64,000 nt of DNA from Clavaria fumosa (lineage: Eukaryota > Basidiomycota > Agaricomycetes > Agaricales > Clavariaceae): positions 930,001 to 994,000 of the forward strand of contig OX637804.1 of NCBI GenBank assembly GCA_951802425.1, in the 5' to 3' direction. A program made the translations under genes and the position numbers. The notes below the pieces were generated by a model, which saw only the letters and a program-made list of their open reading frames with translations, ran no database searches and had not been told where the DNA came from. Shown in pieces: positions 10,328 to 22,184 of this stretch; within the stretch, counting starts at the first letter, position 1, and every line of letters starts with the position of its first letter.

Positions 10328-12249
10328 CTACATACCATATTTAGTTCAATAAGCATAGCCATTTGGCTATGCTTGCATCAGCAGCCCTCTGGAGGGCCAC
10401 TTGCCTGTATATATGATGTTGCAACTGTACAGAGAGGGCAGATCCCTCTACATATACCATTGAGTCTGGTTCTTTTGAGGGATAAGCTGTCTTACACTGA
10501 GTCCCACCCTTGGAGGGCTGCTGAGACTGCAACATTTCACATGTCTCTGGTACTGCATTAGCCAAAATTGGGTGGATGTGATGGGTGCTAGTTGGTGGTC
10601 AGCAGAGTGTGAAATGGACAGGCTTGTGGAGGGAAACAAGGATCCACTCTCCTGAGGCTCAGGTAGCCACAGTGATCGAGGAACAGGCTCTGTTCCCAAG
10701 AGCGTGATAGTGTGACGGCCTACATGATTAAAGATGGTGGTGTGGAGGAGAGAGGAGAGCAGGTTGAAAGATCAGACTCGGGCTGCAAATATTGATGTAT
10801 GTACTGAGCGGACAGTGACGTTGTGACATCCAGTATCTCCACCAGCACCTGGAGAGTTGAATAGATTGTATAGGAGGATAAACTCACATATTACTGAGTT
10901 GTTGGCTCTTACCAGCACTGCGCTTTTACACTTTCTTCAAAGCATGGACAAGAAGTGGGGAGGACACAACCACACTAAGGACAATACCTGCAACCAGAGG
11001 ATTACCTGCTCTTGAAGAGGGTGATGGAGAAGAGGATGCTACCAACAAGGATACTGCCGATGAGGTTATGGCAACAATGACCTTGTAGATGTTTCAGAAG
11101 ATGCTGTCAGCGAGGACAATGGCAATATTTTCGGCACAACAACCAATTTTGTTTATTGAATCCATTAGCATCCTGTGCAGAACATCGAAGGAATGGTCGA
11201 GAATGCGCTGGAGAAGCTGGCGGTAGGGGTTCATAACACGAAGCAGACAGGAAACAAGAAATACAAAGCATTTTTGGGGATGAGAATGGTGTATAGAAGC
11301 GCGATTGCGGCGGCGGGCGCTTGAGTGCCCAGACAAGTCTCACCATGGCATGCAGGATGCTGAAGATGAGGAAGACGATGAGCAGCTTCTTGGGCAGCCT
11401 CGGGCCGCTGGTGAAGAACACAACGTTGCCTGAGGTGCCCCATTCTGGTCAAGTCACTATATTTGTTACGGAAGGTCAACCCGAGCATCTTTGCATGACA
11501 TTCTCAGAAGCAAGTGCCGGAGCATGAACATCTGGTGCATCGTCAACTCAAGCATCTGGGTGGAATCCATTCTCGCCTATGAAAGTGAGGGGGACTCGAC
11601 AGCACCTGCACAGCTCGGAAGCATAGGTGCAAGGGGACAGTTACGCAGTACCCTGGGCATACTATGGTACCAAGGGTCATACCATATCCCAACCCATAGC
11701 CGCCATAGGTGCCCATGTCCATTTGGCCATATGAGCCAGTGCATAGCAAGTCCAAAGCGCAAGAGGCCAAGCCAAGCTTGAGGAGGCCCTCAGACACGTG
11801 ATGGTGATTGCACGTGATTGACCCACCCCACCTCTGATCGATCTGATCAGTCGGGTGTTCTTGCTTCCTTTCCTATCTCTCAGAGCGCTTCCTCCCGAGG
11901 CATACCAATCCGTCCTTGGACTAGGGTCATCCCACATATCTAGCTGCACCACAATTTCAGTGCTTCGCTTCACTTTGGAGGCCCTCGCCGCCATTTTATC
12001 TCCCTCATACGTTCCAGGTGGCTCACAAAGCACTCACTGTAGCTATGATTCCGTGCAAGAACAGAAGTTGAAGTGCGACGTGCTCCTCCATTGATGTAGT
12101 GATTTCCTCATTGCGGTTGCAAACCGGATGCTGGCTGGATCTGGCCATATAGATTTGCCCATGTACAGGTTCTTGAGATGTATTTCGAACCACAAGTCAT
12201 GTTGTGTTATCCAACCTGATTGTTGGGAGCGTAGCGTCTGTCTTGAAGT
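10328..12249. other. No gene recognised; CpG returns from about 10.7 kb
   Basis: From about 10700 rightwards CpG dinucleotides become common, marking the border between repeat debris and genic DNA. Short frames exist on both strands (for example minus 11107-11421, with a hydrophobic run near KKLLIVFLIFSILH). None has a recognisable domain or a convincing splice structure. Confidence 0.35.
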
Positions 12250-12716
12250 GTGGAAAGCCTTGGCAAGCCTTGCATCGAAAGGAGGCTTCTTCATCCGCGT
12301 GATATAAAGACTGCCATCGCTGCCGCAGAATATGCCGTTATGGATGCTTGTGCAATATTCAATGTGAGTGGGTTATGTTGTTGTCACTGTTTGATCTCAC
12401 GGCATGGTATCTATCAGATTGATGCTCACTTGACTGCAGTCAGCCTTCAAGTTCAGATGGCCGCCGCCCGGGAACGTGATCAGCGGAAACTTGACGATCG
12501 CCTCGAACAACCTGCCAGAAATGAGGCCCTCCATGGCGAGGATCATATCTGTCGACTCGAAGAAATTTTAAGATTCAGGTATCTTGCATTCGTTTGCCTG
12601 AACATTCACTCGCAACAGCATCATGGGCCTGCAAGTTCGTTGAAACTTTCATTCATACGGCTACCAATGCCTTGCGTCAACTTTCACGCCAGATAGATCC
12701 ACCCGAGAGTTTGACA
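12250..12716 (+). pseudogene. Possible spliced coding remnant, coiled-coil-like, unknown
   Basis: A frame reading KTAIAAAEYAVMDACAIFN is followed by a plausible GTGAGT...TATCAG intron (about 12364-12418). It continues as IDAHLTAVSLQVQMAAARERDQRKLDDRLEQ and CRLEEILRF in charged, heptad-like sequence. A second GTATCT...CAACAG junction (about 12580-12619) is followed by KFVETFIHTATNALRQLSRQ in a frame that does not join cleanly. No in-frame ATG was found upstream. It may be a decayed gene or one with exons I have not placed. The function is not recognised. Confidence 0.3.
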
Positions 12717-13748
12717 AACTTATAAGTTCACATTGACAAACTGCGTGTCTCGGCGGCGGGAGCTTCGACCAAGGTGATTGGGATGGCCATGTGCAGTTTT
12801 CCACCCTTCACCACTTTTAGGAAAGATGGTTTATTTTTTGAAGGCAGATAGCCGTGAAGGAAATGCACAAGGAGGAAACCCAGCTGCTCGATCGTAGGAA
12901 TATAGAGGTGAACAGCAGGAATATTGTGTTATATTGGCGAACTCCTGACTCGACTGACTCTCTAGGTAATGCATAATGAAATCGTCCTCTGGTAGGACAA
13001 TCTGGCAATCATCGTGTGTACATCATCGCTCGGCAAGTCGGCGGTGCCTGATCCTGGAGGATGTTGGGTGGTAGTGAATTACCCATATCAGACATGCAAG
13101 CATCAAAGTTTGGGGCTGGAACTACACCAGTAGGAGGTCTCAAGTGCTGCAGTGTGATGTGACAGGATGACATCAGACTGTCCTTGACTTACATGTAAGG
13201 GATGTTGACAGGATCCAAAGCAAAGCTGGAAACCAATCACTTCATAAATTCTGTTTCACATACCGAACATCCAGTGCAGATCATTCCTCAACAACACCTC
13301 GTTCTCGACGGATCGGATGCCCTGAATCTCAAGCTCCAAAATGGCAGGAGTTAATCAAATAGTAACATGGAACAATACCTTACTTCTTGGGATATTATGT
13401 GTGCCGCATTGCGATGAAGCCGTGGTTGTCGCGCATCACGACATCTTGATAGAAATCACTGCGGCGTTGCGCCCCAGCATTCGCTCGTGCAGACGTTCGC
13501 GTGTATCGCTTGAGTGGACAACATACTCTGGGGAAAGTTACCGCCGCAACCCTGACCCAAAGAGCCGGCGCGCCCTGCGTGCAATTCGCCCCAAACAGCA
13601 AAGACCCCCGTGAGAACTTCGTACCCCAAACCTTTTTCTGGAGTGCAATGCTCATTTTTAATCGGAGGAACCCTCGCCTCGTTCCACTTTGTCCTTCACC
13701 ATCGTCCATCACAGTTCACATTCAAAGACACGATTTTAGTACATAGAA
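12717..13748. promoter_or_regulatory. Upstream region of ATP-citrate lyase, no defined site
   Basis: There is no convincing coding sequence here, although a short stretch near 12860-12960 reads QIAVKEMHKEETQLLDRRN and could belong to the remnant at 12250-12716. The sequence just before 13749 is C/T-rich with TTCACATTCAAAGACACG, as expected for a fungal promoter and 5' UTR. No specific operator was identified. Confidence 0.3.
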
Positions 13749-16700
13749 ATGGCCGCAAAAGGTGTCGTCGTCGTCGTCGTCTTCATCATCCCGTCTCCGG
13801 CTCATTGATGCTGACCGTCCGGCAGCTATTCGCGAATACGACGCGAAACTCCTCCTAGCCTACTGGCTTCAACGCGCACCTCCCGTAGATCCCTCCGCGC
13901 AGATCAAGACTAACTTCGTCTATCCCGCCGTCCGAGTAGCGCAGATCCAATGGGATGAGGCGACCGGTCAACTCACCCCCGAAGACTCTGCCCTCCCTCC
14001 GTGGGTGACGACCACCAAGCTCGTTGCAAAGCCCGACCAGCTCATCAAGAGGAGGGGGAAATCGGGACTTTTGGCCCTCAACAAAGACTGGGATCAAGTT
14101 AAGCAATGGATCTCTGTGCGAGCAGGCAAACCCCAGAAGGTGCGTGCGCGCTGACGCTCCTCAACACTTCTCGCCCCGGCATATTTTGAGGCCTCAATGA
14201 ATCGCTCGTATCACACAGGTAGAATCCGTCACAGGAGTACTCACAACATTCATCGTCGAACCTTTTTTACCCCATCCACCAAATACCGAATTCTACGTCT
14301 GCGTCACCTCCGCCCGCGAAGCCGATCTCATCCTCTTCACGCATGAGGGTGGCGTGGACATTGGTGATGTCGATGCTAAGGCGCGCACGCTCTCCATCGC
14401 AGTCGGATCACCTTTCCCTTCGCGTGAGACGATCGCTCAAGTTCTCCTCAAGGACGTGACCGATGCGAGAAAGAAAGAGACGCTCGTGGACTTCGTGATC
14501 AGGCTGTATTCAGTATACGTCGACCTCCATTTCACTTATCTAGAGATCAACCCTCTTATTTGTCTGGACGGCGTGGATGGTGGTGAACCGACGATCCATT
14601 ATCTCGACATGGCTGCCAAGCTGGATCAAACGGCGGAGAGCATCTGCAGTGATAAATGGGCTATCGCGAGGGATGTAAACCAGTCAACTCAGAGAAAGCC
14701 AGGTCAAGTCACGACCGATCGCGGCCCTCCCATGGTACGCTACCCATTTGTGTGAAACTCTATTCAGAGCTAACCGTCTTGCCTGGCGCAGGTATGGCCG
14801 GCGCCGTTTGGCCGCTCCCTGACAAAAGAAGAGGCATACATCCAGAAGCTCGACGCGTCCACAGGTGCCTCGCTCAAGCTCACTGTGCTTAATCCGAAAG
14901 GCCGAATCTGGACTATGGTCGCCGGTGGTGGCGCGTCTGTCGTGTATTCGGATGCCATCGCTGCACATGGATTTGCTCATGAGCTGGCAAACTATGGCGA
15001 GTACTCCGGGGCACCCACCGAGGGTCAAACGTACGAGTACGCCAAAACCATCGGTAAGATTCCCCACTCAGTTTGAAGATTGAGGTGTGACCGCGGTTTT
15101 CAGTCGATTTAATCACACGCGATGCTCCGCATCCGCAAGGCAAGATCCTCATCATCGGCGGTGGCATCGCCAACTTCACCAACGTCGCCGCGACATTCAA
15201 GGGCATCATCCGCGCACTCAAGGAGTTCCAGGGCTCGCTTATTGCTCATAATGTGAAGATCTACGTCAGACGCGGCGGGCCGAACTATCAAGAAGGGCTC
15301 AATGCGATGCGGCGGCTCGGCGAGTCGCTGGGCGTCAAAATCGAGGTGTTCGGGCCCGAGACGCACATCACCGAGATTATCCCGCTCGCCTTGGGCGTCA
15401 CGAAGAGCATCGGGCAGCCCGCGTCTACGCCCGTTGCGTCCTCCCAGAGCGTTGTCACCACCACCACCACCACCGCGAGCTCGATTGCGCACGGCGTGGA
15501 CCAGGGCGCTGGCGTGGGCGCGATACACCCGGATGGGGAGCGCACACAGGCAGAAGACCAGATCGTGCGTTTCGCGACGAGCGAGCAGCCTGCGTCTGCT
15601 CGGCCTTGGTACCGCCCGTTCGACGCCCAGACGCGCGCGTTTGTGTACGGCTTGCAGCCCCGCGCGATCCAGGGCATGCTGGACTTTGACTACTCGTGCG
15701 GACGCACCGCGCCGTCTGTCGCCGCGATGATATATCCGTTTGGGGGCCATCACATACAGAAGTTCTATTGGGGTACCAAAGAGACGCTGCTACCCGTGTA
15801 CACGTCCATTGACGAGGCAGTGAAGAAGCACACGGATGTGGACGTGGTCGTAAACTTTGCGAGCAGCAGGAGCGTGTATTCGAGCACGCTGGAATGTCTC
15901 GAGTATGCGAACCAGATCAAGGCAGTGGCGCTCATTGCAGAGGGCGTGCCTGAGCGTCATGCAAGAGATATTTTGTGGAAGGCGAAGGCGAAAGGAGTGC
16001 TGATCATCGGGCCCGCTACGGTGGGCGGAATGAAGCCAGGGTGCTTCAGGATCGGGAATTCTGGAGGGTAAGCAGGCACCTTCTTTCTCCCTCGCGTATG
16101 TTGACCGATTCCAGGATGATGGACAACATCATTGCGTCCAAGCTCTATCGCGCTGGCTCCGTAGGCTATGTCTCCAAATCTGGAGGCATGTCCAACGAAC
16201 TGAACAATATTCTGTCCCTTGTCACGAACGGGACATACGAAGGGATTGCGATTGGCGGTGACCGTTACCCAGGAACCACATTCATCGACCATCTGTTGCG
16301 GTACGAGAAGGACCCTGATTGCAAGATGCTCGTGCTGCTTGGTGAAGTAGGAGGGATTGAGGAGTACCGTGTGATTGAAGCCGTGCAGCGTGGCGAGATC
16401 CGCAAACCCATTGTGGCGTGGGCGATCGGGACGTGCGCCAAGATGTTTACGACGGAAGTACAGTTTGGGCACGCAGGCAGCATGGCGAACTCGGAGCGCG
16501 AGACGGCTGACTCGAAGAATAAGGCCATGAGAGCCGCGGGCTTCATCGTGCCCGACACGTTTGAGGAGCTTCCGAAGGTCTTGAAGGAGACGTACGACGC
16601 GCTTGTAAAGAAGGGCACGATTAAGCCGCAACCGGAAAGAGACCCCCCAGTCATTCCTATGGATTACAAGTGGGCGCAGGTAGGTTTTGTGTAGCTGTAT

Positions 16701-17836
16701 TTTCCTCGCGAGTGAAATTTGCCCCGCCGCCAGGAACTCGGGCTTATTCGCAAGCCCGCGGCGTTCATCTCGACTATCTCGGACGAGCGCGGACAGGAGC
16801 TCCTATATGCCGGCATGCGCATCTCGGATGTGTTCAAGGAGGACATTGGACTTGGAGGCGTGGTCAGTCTGTTGTGGTTCAAGCGCCGACTGCCCCCGTG
16901 GGCTACCAAGTTCATCGAGATGGTTCTCATGCTGACGGCCGACCATGGGCCTGCTGTCTCTGGGTATGTGTTTGGGTTCGTTTGTCCTGTTCGTGGCCTT
17001 CGTTCTGACGGACTGTGCGCAGAGCCATGAACACGATCGTCGCCTCGAGGGCGGGCAAAGATCTCATCTCGTCGCTGTGCTCCGGGCTGTTGACAATCGG
17101 AAGCCGCTTCGGCGGTGCCCTCGATGAGGCTGCTGCTATGTTTTCGAATGCGCGTGATACGGGGCTCACTCCGAGAGAGTTTGTCGACCAGTCAAGGAAG
17201 CAAAACAAACTCAGTGAGTTTGTGATGTTCTTGCCAATCCAGTGGCTTACGGTTGTCCCTGACACTGATGTGTTGCTGACTTTTTAAAGTTTCCGGCATC
17301 GGGCATAAGATCAAGAGCGTGAACAATCCTGATCATCGCGTGGAGCTTGTGAAGGAGTATGTGCGGAAGAATTTCCCGAGCCATAGTTTGCTTGACTATG
17401 CACTCGGCGTCGAGAAGGTGACTACCGCCAAGAAAGACACAGTGAGTTCTTTATGTTTTCTCGCGTTTGAGCGCTTTGAGCTGAATATATTATGTGTAGC
17501 TCATCCTCAATGTTGACGGCTGCATCGCCGTGTGCTTCGTCGACTTGCTTCGGGACAGCGGCGCATTCACGCCGGAGGAGGCTGACGAGTACATCAAGGT
17601 CTGCTAGGCTCCATTTTCGATGCCAGTTTCGATGGTGCTCATAACGCGGCTCCCACTTTTCCGCGCAGATTGGCACGCTGAATGGGCTCTTCGTGCTTGG
17701 CCGCAGCATTGGGTTTATTGGACATCATCTGGACCAGAGGCGCCTGCGCGCGCCGCTGTACCGACACCCGGCGGACGACATCTTCATCAACATGGCTGAC
17801 CTTGCCCAGCCCCGTGTGCTTGGGAAGATGACATGA
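13749..17836 (+). CDS. ACL1: ATP-citrate lyase, fused single-chain form
   Basis: Cytosolic enzyme that makes acetyl-CoA and oxaloacetate from citrate, CoA and ATP. Eleven exons give 1157 residues. Introns: 13762-13825, 14140-14218, 14735-14791, 15054-15103, 16068-16114, 16680-16733, 16964-17022, 17214-17289, 17442-17499, 17599-17668. The start is set by splicing: exon 1 is only 13 nt (MAAK), and joining it to 13826 gives [19 protein letters not shown], the family N terminus. Domain order is ATP-grasp/citryl-CoA synthetase, CoA ligase, a Thr-rich linker (about residues 445-480), the phospho-His loop FGHAGSMA (His about 809), then the citrate-synthase-like C terminus ([25 protein letters not shown]). 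Ascomycetes split this enzyme into two subunits; the fusion fits a basidiomycete. No lesion was seen. Confidence 0.96.
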
Positions 17837-18263
17837 GAACCGATAGCCCCTGCTGCGATCCTATCTGGTTCCCGTCACGTATCACTTGCCACATTTTTCA
17901 TTACACAATTGCAGAGTTAGTGTCGTTTCATCGCCAGTCCATATTGGTGGACGATTCTACCTTTGGTGCACAGTTTCCATAGATTTCGCGGTATGTAGGT
18001 GCTGAAATAGTAACATCCCATGCGGAGTGAGTTAGAATATTCAACCAATCTGGATGAGGAAATTTTGGGCTCGTGTTATTTCTACAAAACTTTAAATTCT
18101 ACAATTCAGTAGTGAAAGCCTTCTAATTTGTCCAGGCTCGGCTGGAAGTTGCAGTGCTAATTGTAAATGTATTCGATGGCTACGCGGACAGGAAGTTATG
18201 GGCCTTATCCGCGGATTCTTGCGTCTATGCTGCTATAAAGGTTACAAGACTGACAATATTCTG
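17837..18263. terminator. Intergenic space between convergent genes
   Basis: 427 bp shared as 3' flank by ATP-citrate lyase (plus) and the DUF1275 gene (minus). It is AT-rich, with A/T runs (near 18070-18120) that could serve polyadenylation. No gene was seen. Confidence 0.4.
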
Positions 18264-19347
18264 TCACCGCTCTTGCGGTGAGTCCTCCTCAGTGACTTGC
18301 CCCGGTACGAAGATCCAGCTGAGCGCCACTAGGAGCCTGATGCCCGCGCCGACGCCGAGCGTACCAGCTGCGCCTATCTGGTCCACCAACGCGCGGCTGA
18401 GGAAGCCGCCTAGGAACAGGGACACCGCGGCAATGAGCTTGTGATCCCGGCTGACAACAAGATGGCGCAGATCGAACAGATGGGGATCCCCCATGAGCTC
18501 GCACCACACGGTCGTGAGGACGACTTTGGATCGGGGTTCATTTCAGTGATATGGCTGCTTTTCGGAATGGAAACGAGGAGATATAAAACGGGGTGCGGGT
18601 GAGGGTGGGTGGTGTGACGACGGAGGACGCACTAGTCGTGGCGAATTGTGTGTTGAGCCGTTTGCCCATGATCCCCTGCAACCCCAAGCTGGCACTCATC
18701 AGGCCGAGTGCCACGAACGACTCGGCGTTGCGCCAGGCTGGGTCGCCCCTGTTGTCGGCGACGCTCGGCTCGCCGCTCTGCCAGATGGCGATGCTGGCTG
18801 CCGCGAGCATGAGTGCCTGAAGGGTGGTGCCGAGGACGAGCCATCGCCGGGTGTGGGTGCCAAGGTGGTCGCCGATACGCCCCACAAAGGCGCCTAGGTT
18901 GAAGGTGATCAGCGAGGTGAGAGCCTGTTGATCAGCGATGTGGAAGGAGAGGTCACGACGCCCTGGAGGACCGGCGAACAGTCGTGCAAGGGCGAGGGCA
19001 AGCTGCAGGTGAGGGGTTCGCCCGAAGAACAACACATCATGAGATAAAAGATAATGCACGGACTTGACAGAAATTGCCAGTCTGAAAACCACACCACACG
19101 AAAATAGCTGTAAAAGATACAGCGTCGCTTATACAGTTATGAGCCGCGCTGCGAGAGGACTTAGGAACGTGCGGGATAGTCACATAAAGCCGGTCATGAA
19201 GCAATACACAGCCAGTGGTCCCGTACATCGCCCAGGGTCCACTCGGCCCTTAAGGTGACCCCTCCAGTTACCGCGCCCTGAAGCCGAGAGCAGGCTGAGT
19301 GATGCTACCCGCTCGTGACGGTCGTGGTCTGCTTTGGAGAGGGCCAT
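18264..19347 (-). CDS. DUF1275 (YoaK-like) integral membrane protein
   Basis: Four exons on the minus strand (19347-19184, 19127-19064, 19002-18633, 18523-18264) give 285 residues. The joins restore the family blocks LAVYCFMTGFIDAVSF, FVWCGFQTGN, LALALARLFAGPP, then FNLGAFVGRIGD, LVLGTTLQALMLAAA, SASLGLQGIMGKRLNTQFAT, VLTTVWCELMGDP and SLFLGGFLSRALVDQIGA. The usual family pattern of about six membrane segments is visible. The family occurs in bacteria and fungi and its transport or other role is unknown. The ATG at 19347 is in frame with all blocks. The gene is convergent with ATP-citrate lyase. No disabling change was seen. Confidence 0.88.
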
Positions 19348-19807
19348 TGGCGGAGTCCCGAAATCCGAGGCCGAGGACGGTCACGGCCCGAGTAATATCG
19401 GACAGTACAGTAGTAATGTAATTCAATCGCTCGTGGGTGTCACCCTCTTGCGAGCGCAACACAGACAGCCCATTCAGTGATGTGCGTCACTGTGCCTCCG
19501 CATGCCCCACTGGGCGAGGCACCGCAACACCCCAACCCACGCTCGGGCGAGGTGTCATTCACATACCTGGCACGGCACGTGCACCGAGTATCACAGTGTC
19601 CTATTGCTACTTTTATCTTGGTGAGCGAAGAGGAGAAGGTCCCACAGCTTCTCCTCTTGCTCACCAGGTACGCACCACCTCTTACGAGTAGCCAGTAACG
19701 ATGCTTAGATTCTCTGCTCGCTCACCAGCGTCGATAACTGAAACATGTTGACTGACCTGACTCAAGGAAATTTCGCATCGCGTCGAGAACTTCACACCCA
19801 CTCTGCA

Positions 19808-20669
19808 ATGGATAATCCAGCCAATCCAGCGTCGTCCGCCGAAAGCCATACCAGCACCTCCCCAGCCTCCGCTCAAGTCCAGCATGACGAAGGAGCCAAT
19901 TTGCCCGCTCCCGCTGCTGCGAATAAAAGAAAAGTCGTCGTTTTATCTCTCATTCGACACGCACAGGTATTTTTTCCTGTCAACTTGTCAGATGCACGGA
20001 GCATGAGCTTTTCTTTCAGCACTTTGCCAGTTTCCGCGCCACTGGCAGAGACGCACCCCTCACTGGCCTTGGAAACAGGCAGGCGGAACGTCTTGGAGAA
20101 GAGAAGAGTGGAAGAACGTTCGTATCGATCGTTTATTATCTTCCACCTTGACGCGAGCCTACGAGACGGCTGCCGCAATCGAAAAAGAAAATGTGAGACA
20201 TCCAAAAGTCTTTCCAAGGCCACTCCTCGTCGAACGCGAATATGGGGAAGAGGTCCGCAGAATGGCAGAATACTCTGTCGACCTTGCACCTTTTATCTGC
20301 GGCTGGGATTATAGAATTGGAATGCCCACATCGTCTCAACGAGACTTCAGGCCCGAGGGCGGGGGTGAATCCTTGAATGACGTTGCTCGCCGAGCTAAGA
20401 CATCTCTGCAGTATATTGTCCACTCTTGGGGCAAATACTCCGAAGATCCTTTGAAAAGTCTGGCCACAGAATTCGTTCAGCAGGGCAATCCCGAAGTTCT
20501 TCCCGACCTTCCCCACGTTGTTGTTGTCGCCCATAACATATTTTTGACGGAGCTATACGAAGTCCTCCTGAATCAGAATTCGAAAGAACGTGTCGATTCA
20601 TATCACTCGTATGCGAACACTGGCTGGTACTCCGCCTTTCCTGATTTTCCCCACAATATTCTGAGGTGA
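19808..20669 (+). pseudogene. Histidine phosphatase (phosphoglycerate-mutase family), frameshifted copy
   Basis: Exon 1 (19808-19966) ends with the phospho-His motif LIRHAQ. A 53-bp intron (19967-20019) leads to HFASF, GRDAPLTGLGNRQAERLGEE. Here a 5-bp tandem duplication of AAGAG (around 20097-20106) shifts the frame relative to the sister copy at 24708-25564, which reads straight through LGEEWKNVRIDR. Downstream, STLTRAYETAAAIE, GGGESLNDVARRA and HVVVVAHNIFLTEL (second His) are still open to the stop at 20669. The substrate is unknown. The sister copy is intact, so this one is probably redundant. Confidence 0.85.
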
Positions 20670-21269
20670 CTTATGCAGGTCCAGACACATAGTGTCGATC
20701 GCAGGAGGGGAAGAGGATTTCGCATTGGGAGAGGGGGATTTCGAGTATGTCGATTTGGAGATGCCACCGAGACAACCCTCGGACATTTAACTCCTATTAC
20801 TGTATGGCGGCGTAGACTAGACGATGTTATCTTCCGCTGTGTCAATGAAAGCGCTACTCATTAATGCGCTCATTAATACGCTCATTCGTAAATTTGTTAG
20901 TACTGCGTCCGTTGCTTTGATGACCTCGTCTGTCGAATATATTCTCTACTGTACTGCTACTATTACCGTGGTGCTCATGTGTGCCTCATGGAATACATAC
21001 CATCAACAAGGACTCAGCACCTTGTAGGTGACACAAGTCATCACAGCGTTGACAGTACGCAACTGTCTGCTGCAGTCAATGATGATGGTAACGACGACAA
21101 TGACATGAGTTCAAGCCTGCACTGTTTATTTGAATGTTTATAAAACACAAAAGTTTCACTGCTACAGTATTGCTGCCGCCAAATCGCTGCTGTCGCCACT
21201 GCTCCTACCCTGCTGCCACTGCTGTTCACACCCATCACCCATTGCCTCCACTCCTGCCATAAATTGTCA

Positions 21270-22020
21270 GCCCAACTCACCACCAAAGTCCGTGACCACG
21301 GTAGGGGACCTGGGGCGTCGCTGCCGCCACCACTGCAGGTGCTGGGGCTGCTGCCGGGCAAGAATGGGCTGGCCAGAAGCGGTGGGTGGGTAAGGGTGGC
21401 ATGCAGGCGGCACAAATAGGACGGGCGGGGAGCAGGTGGCATGTAGGTCACATGGGCAGTGTGCAGGTAGAGTCAGGTGGCGTGCAGGTGGCGCAAGATG
21501 GTGTGGGCGGTGCGCAGGCAGCGCGGGAAGCAAAGTAGACGGCGCGGGCAGCGAGCAGAAGGCATGGGCAGCAGCGAGCAGACGGCGTGGGCAGACGGTG
21601 CGGGCAGCGAGCAAATGGTGCAGGCAGCGGGCAGCGCAGGCAGCGGGCAACGAGCAAACAGTGCAGGCAGCGGGCGGCGAGATAGCGCAGGCAGCGAGCA
21701 GACGGTGCGGGCAGTTGGCGGCGGGCAGCAAGCTGGCAGCGCAGGCAGCGGGCAGCTGGCAGCGGACAGCAAGCAGATGACGCGCCGGTGGTGCGAGAAA
21801 GTGTAGACAGTGTGTGGGCAGTACAAACAGCAAGCAAGCAGCGCACAAGCGTGAGGTGGCGTGGACAGCGAGCGGGCAGCGCACAGGTAGCACAAGTCGA
21901 TGTGGGCAGCACGCAGCCGGCATCAGGCAGGGTAAGGGTAGGCGAAGACAGGGGTAGAGAAGGCGGTAGCGAGAACAGGTGAAGCGACAGCGACAGCGAG
22001 GGCAGAGGCGAAAGCGAGGG
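21270..22020 (+). repeat. Low-complexity GCAGCGxGCAG array (copy 1)
   Basis: Hundreds of bases built from GCAGCG, GGGCAG and GTGCAGG words with local higher-order repeats. The complementary copy lies at 23360-24060 and a shorter relative at 30340-30790. Long open frames in several registers are a by-product of the composition. It adjoins a conserved unique segment (about 20860-21270) that accompanies it in all three places. Confidence 0.8.
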
Positions 22021-22184
22021 CAGGCGGGAGGGCAACAGCAATAGACGAAAATTACTTTAATATAAAGAGAACGGCCAAGTTGTGTGGGAGGTCTTCCACC
22101 CCACGGTCCAGGGCAACGGAGGGATCGGAGAAGGAATCACCGCAGGCAATATGGAAGGAATCATTGTTGGTACGGGAGAAGGAG

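Larger units (their letters stand above)
19738..22062 (+). repeat. Inverted duplication arm A (left), about 2.3 kb
   Basis: It is the reverse complement of 23318-25627 with small differences. It carries a histidine phosphatase pseudogene (19808-20669), about 0.6 kb of unique 3' flank, and a long G/C-skewed low-complexity tract. The spacer between the arms (22063-23317) is itself one member of a second inverted pair. Confidence 0.9.

Noticed and set aside
15109..15753. 214-codon minus-strand frame inside ATP-citrate lyase
   Set aside because: Antisense shadow of a GC-rich exon; the plus strand encodes conserved enzyme sequence.
18264..19347. Major-facilitator transporter
   Set aside because: The membrane pattern and conserved blocks fit DUF1275 better, and the length (285 aa) is too short for a 12-helix carrier.
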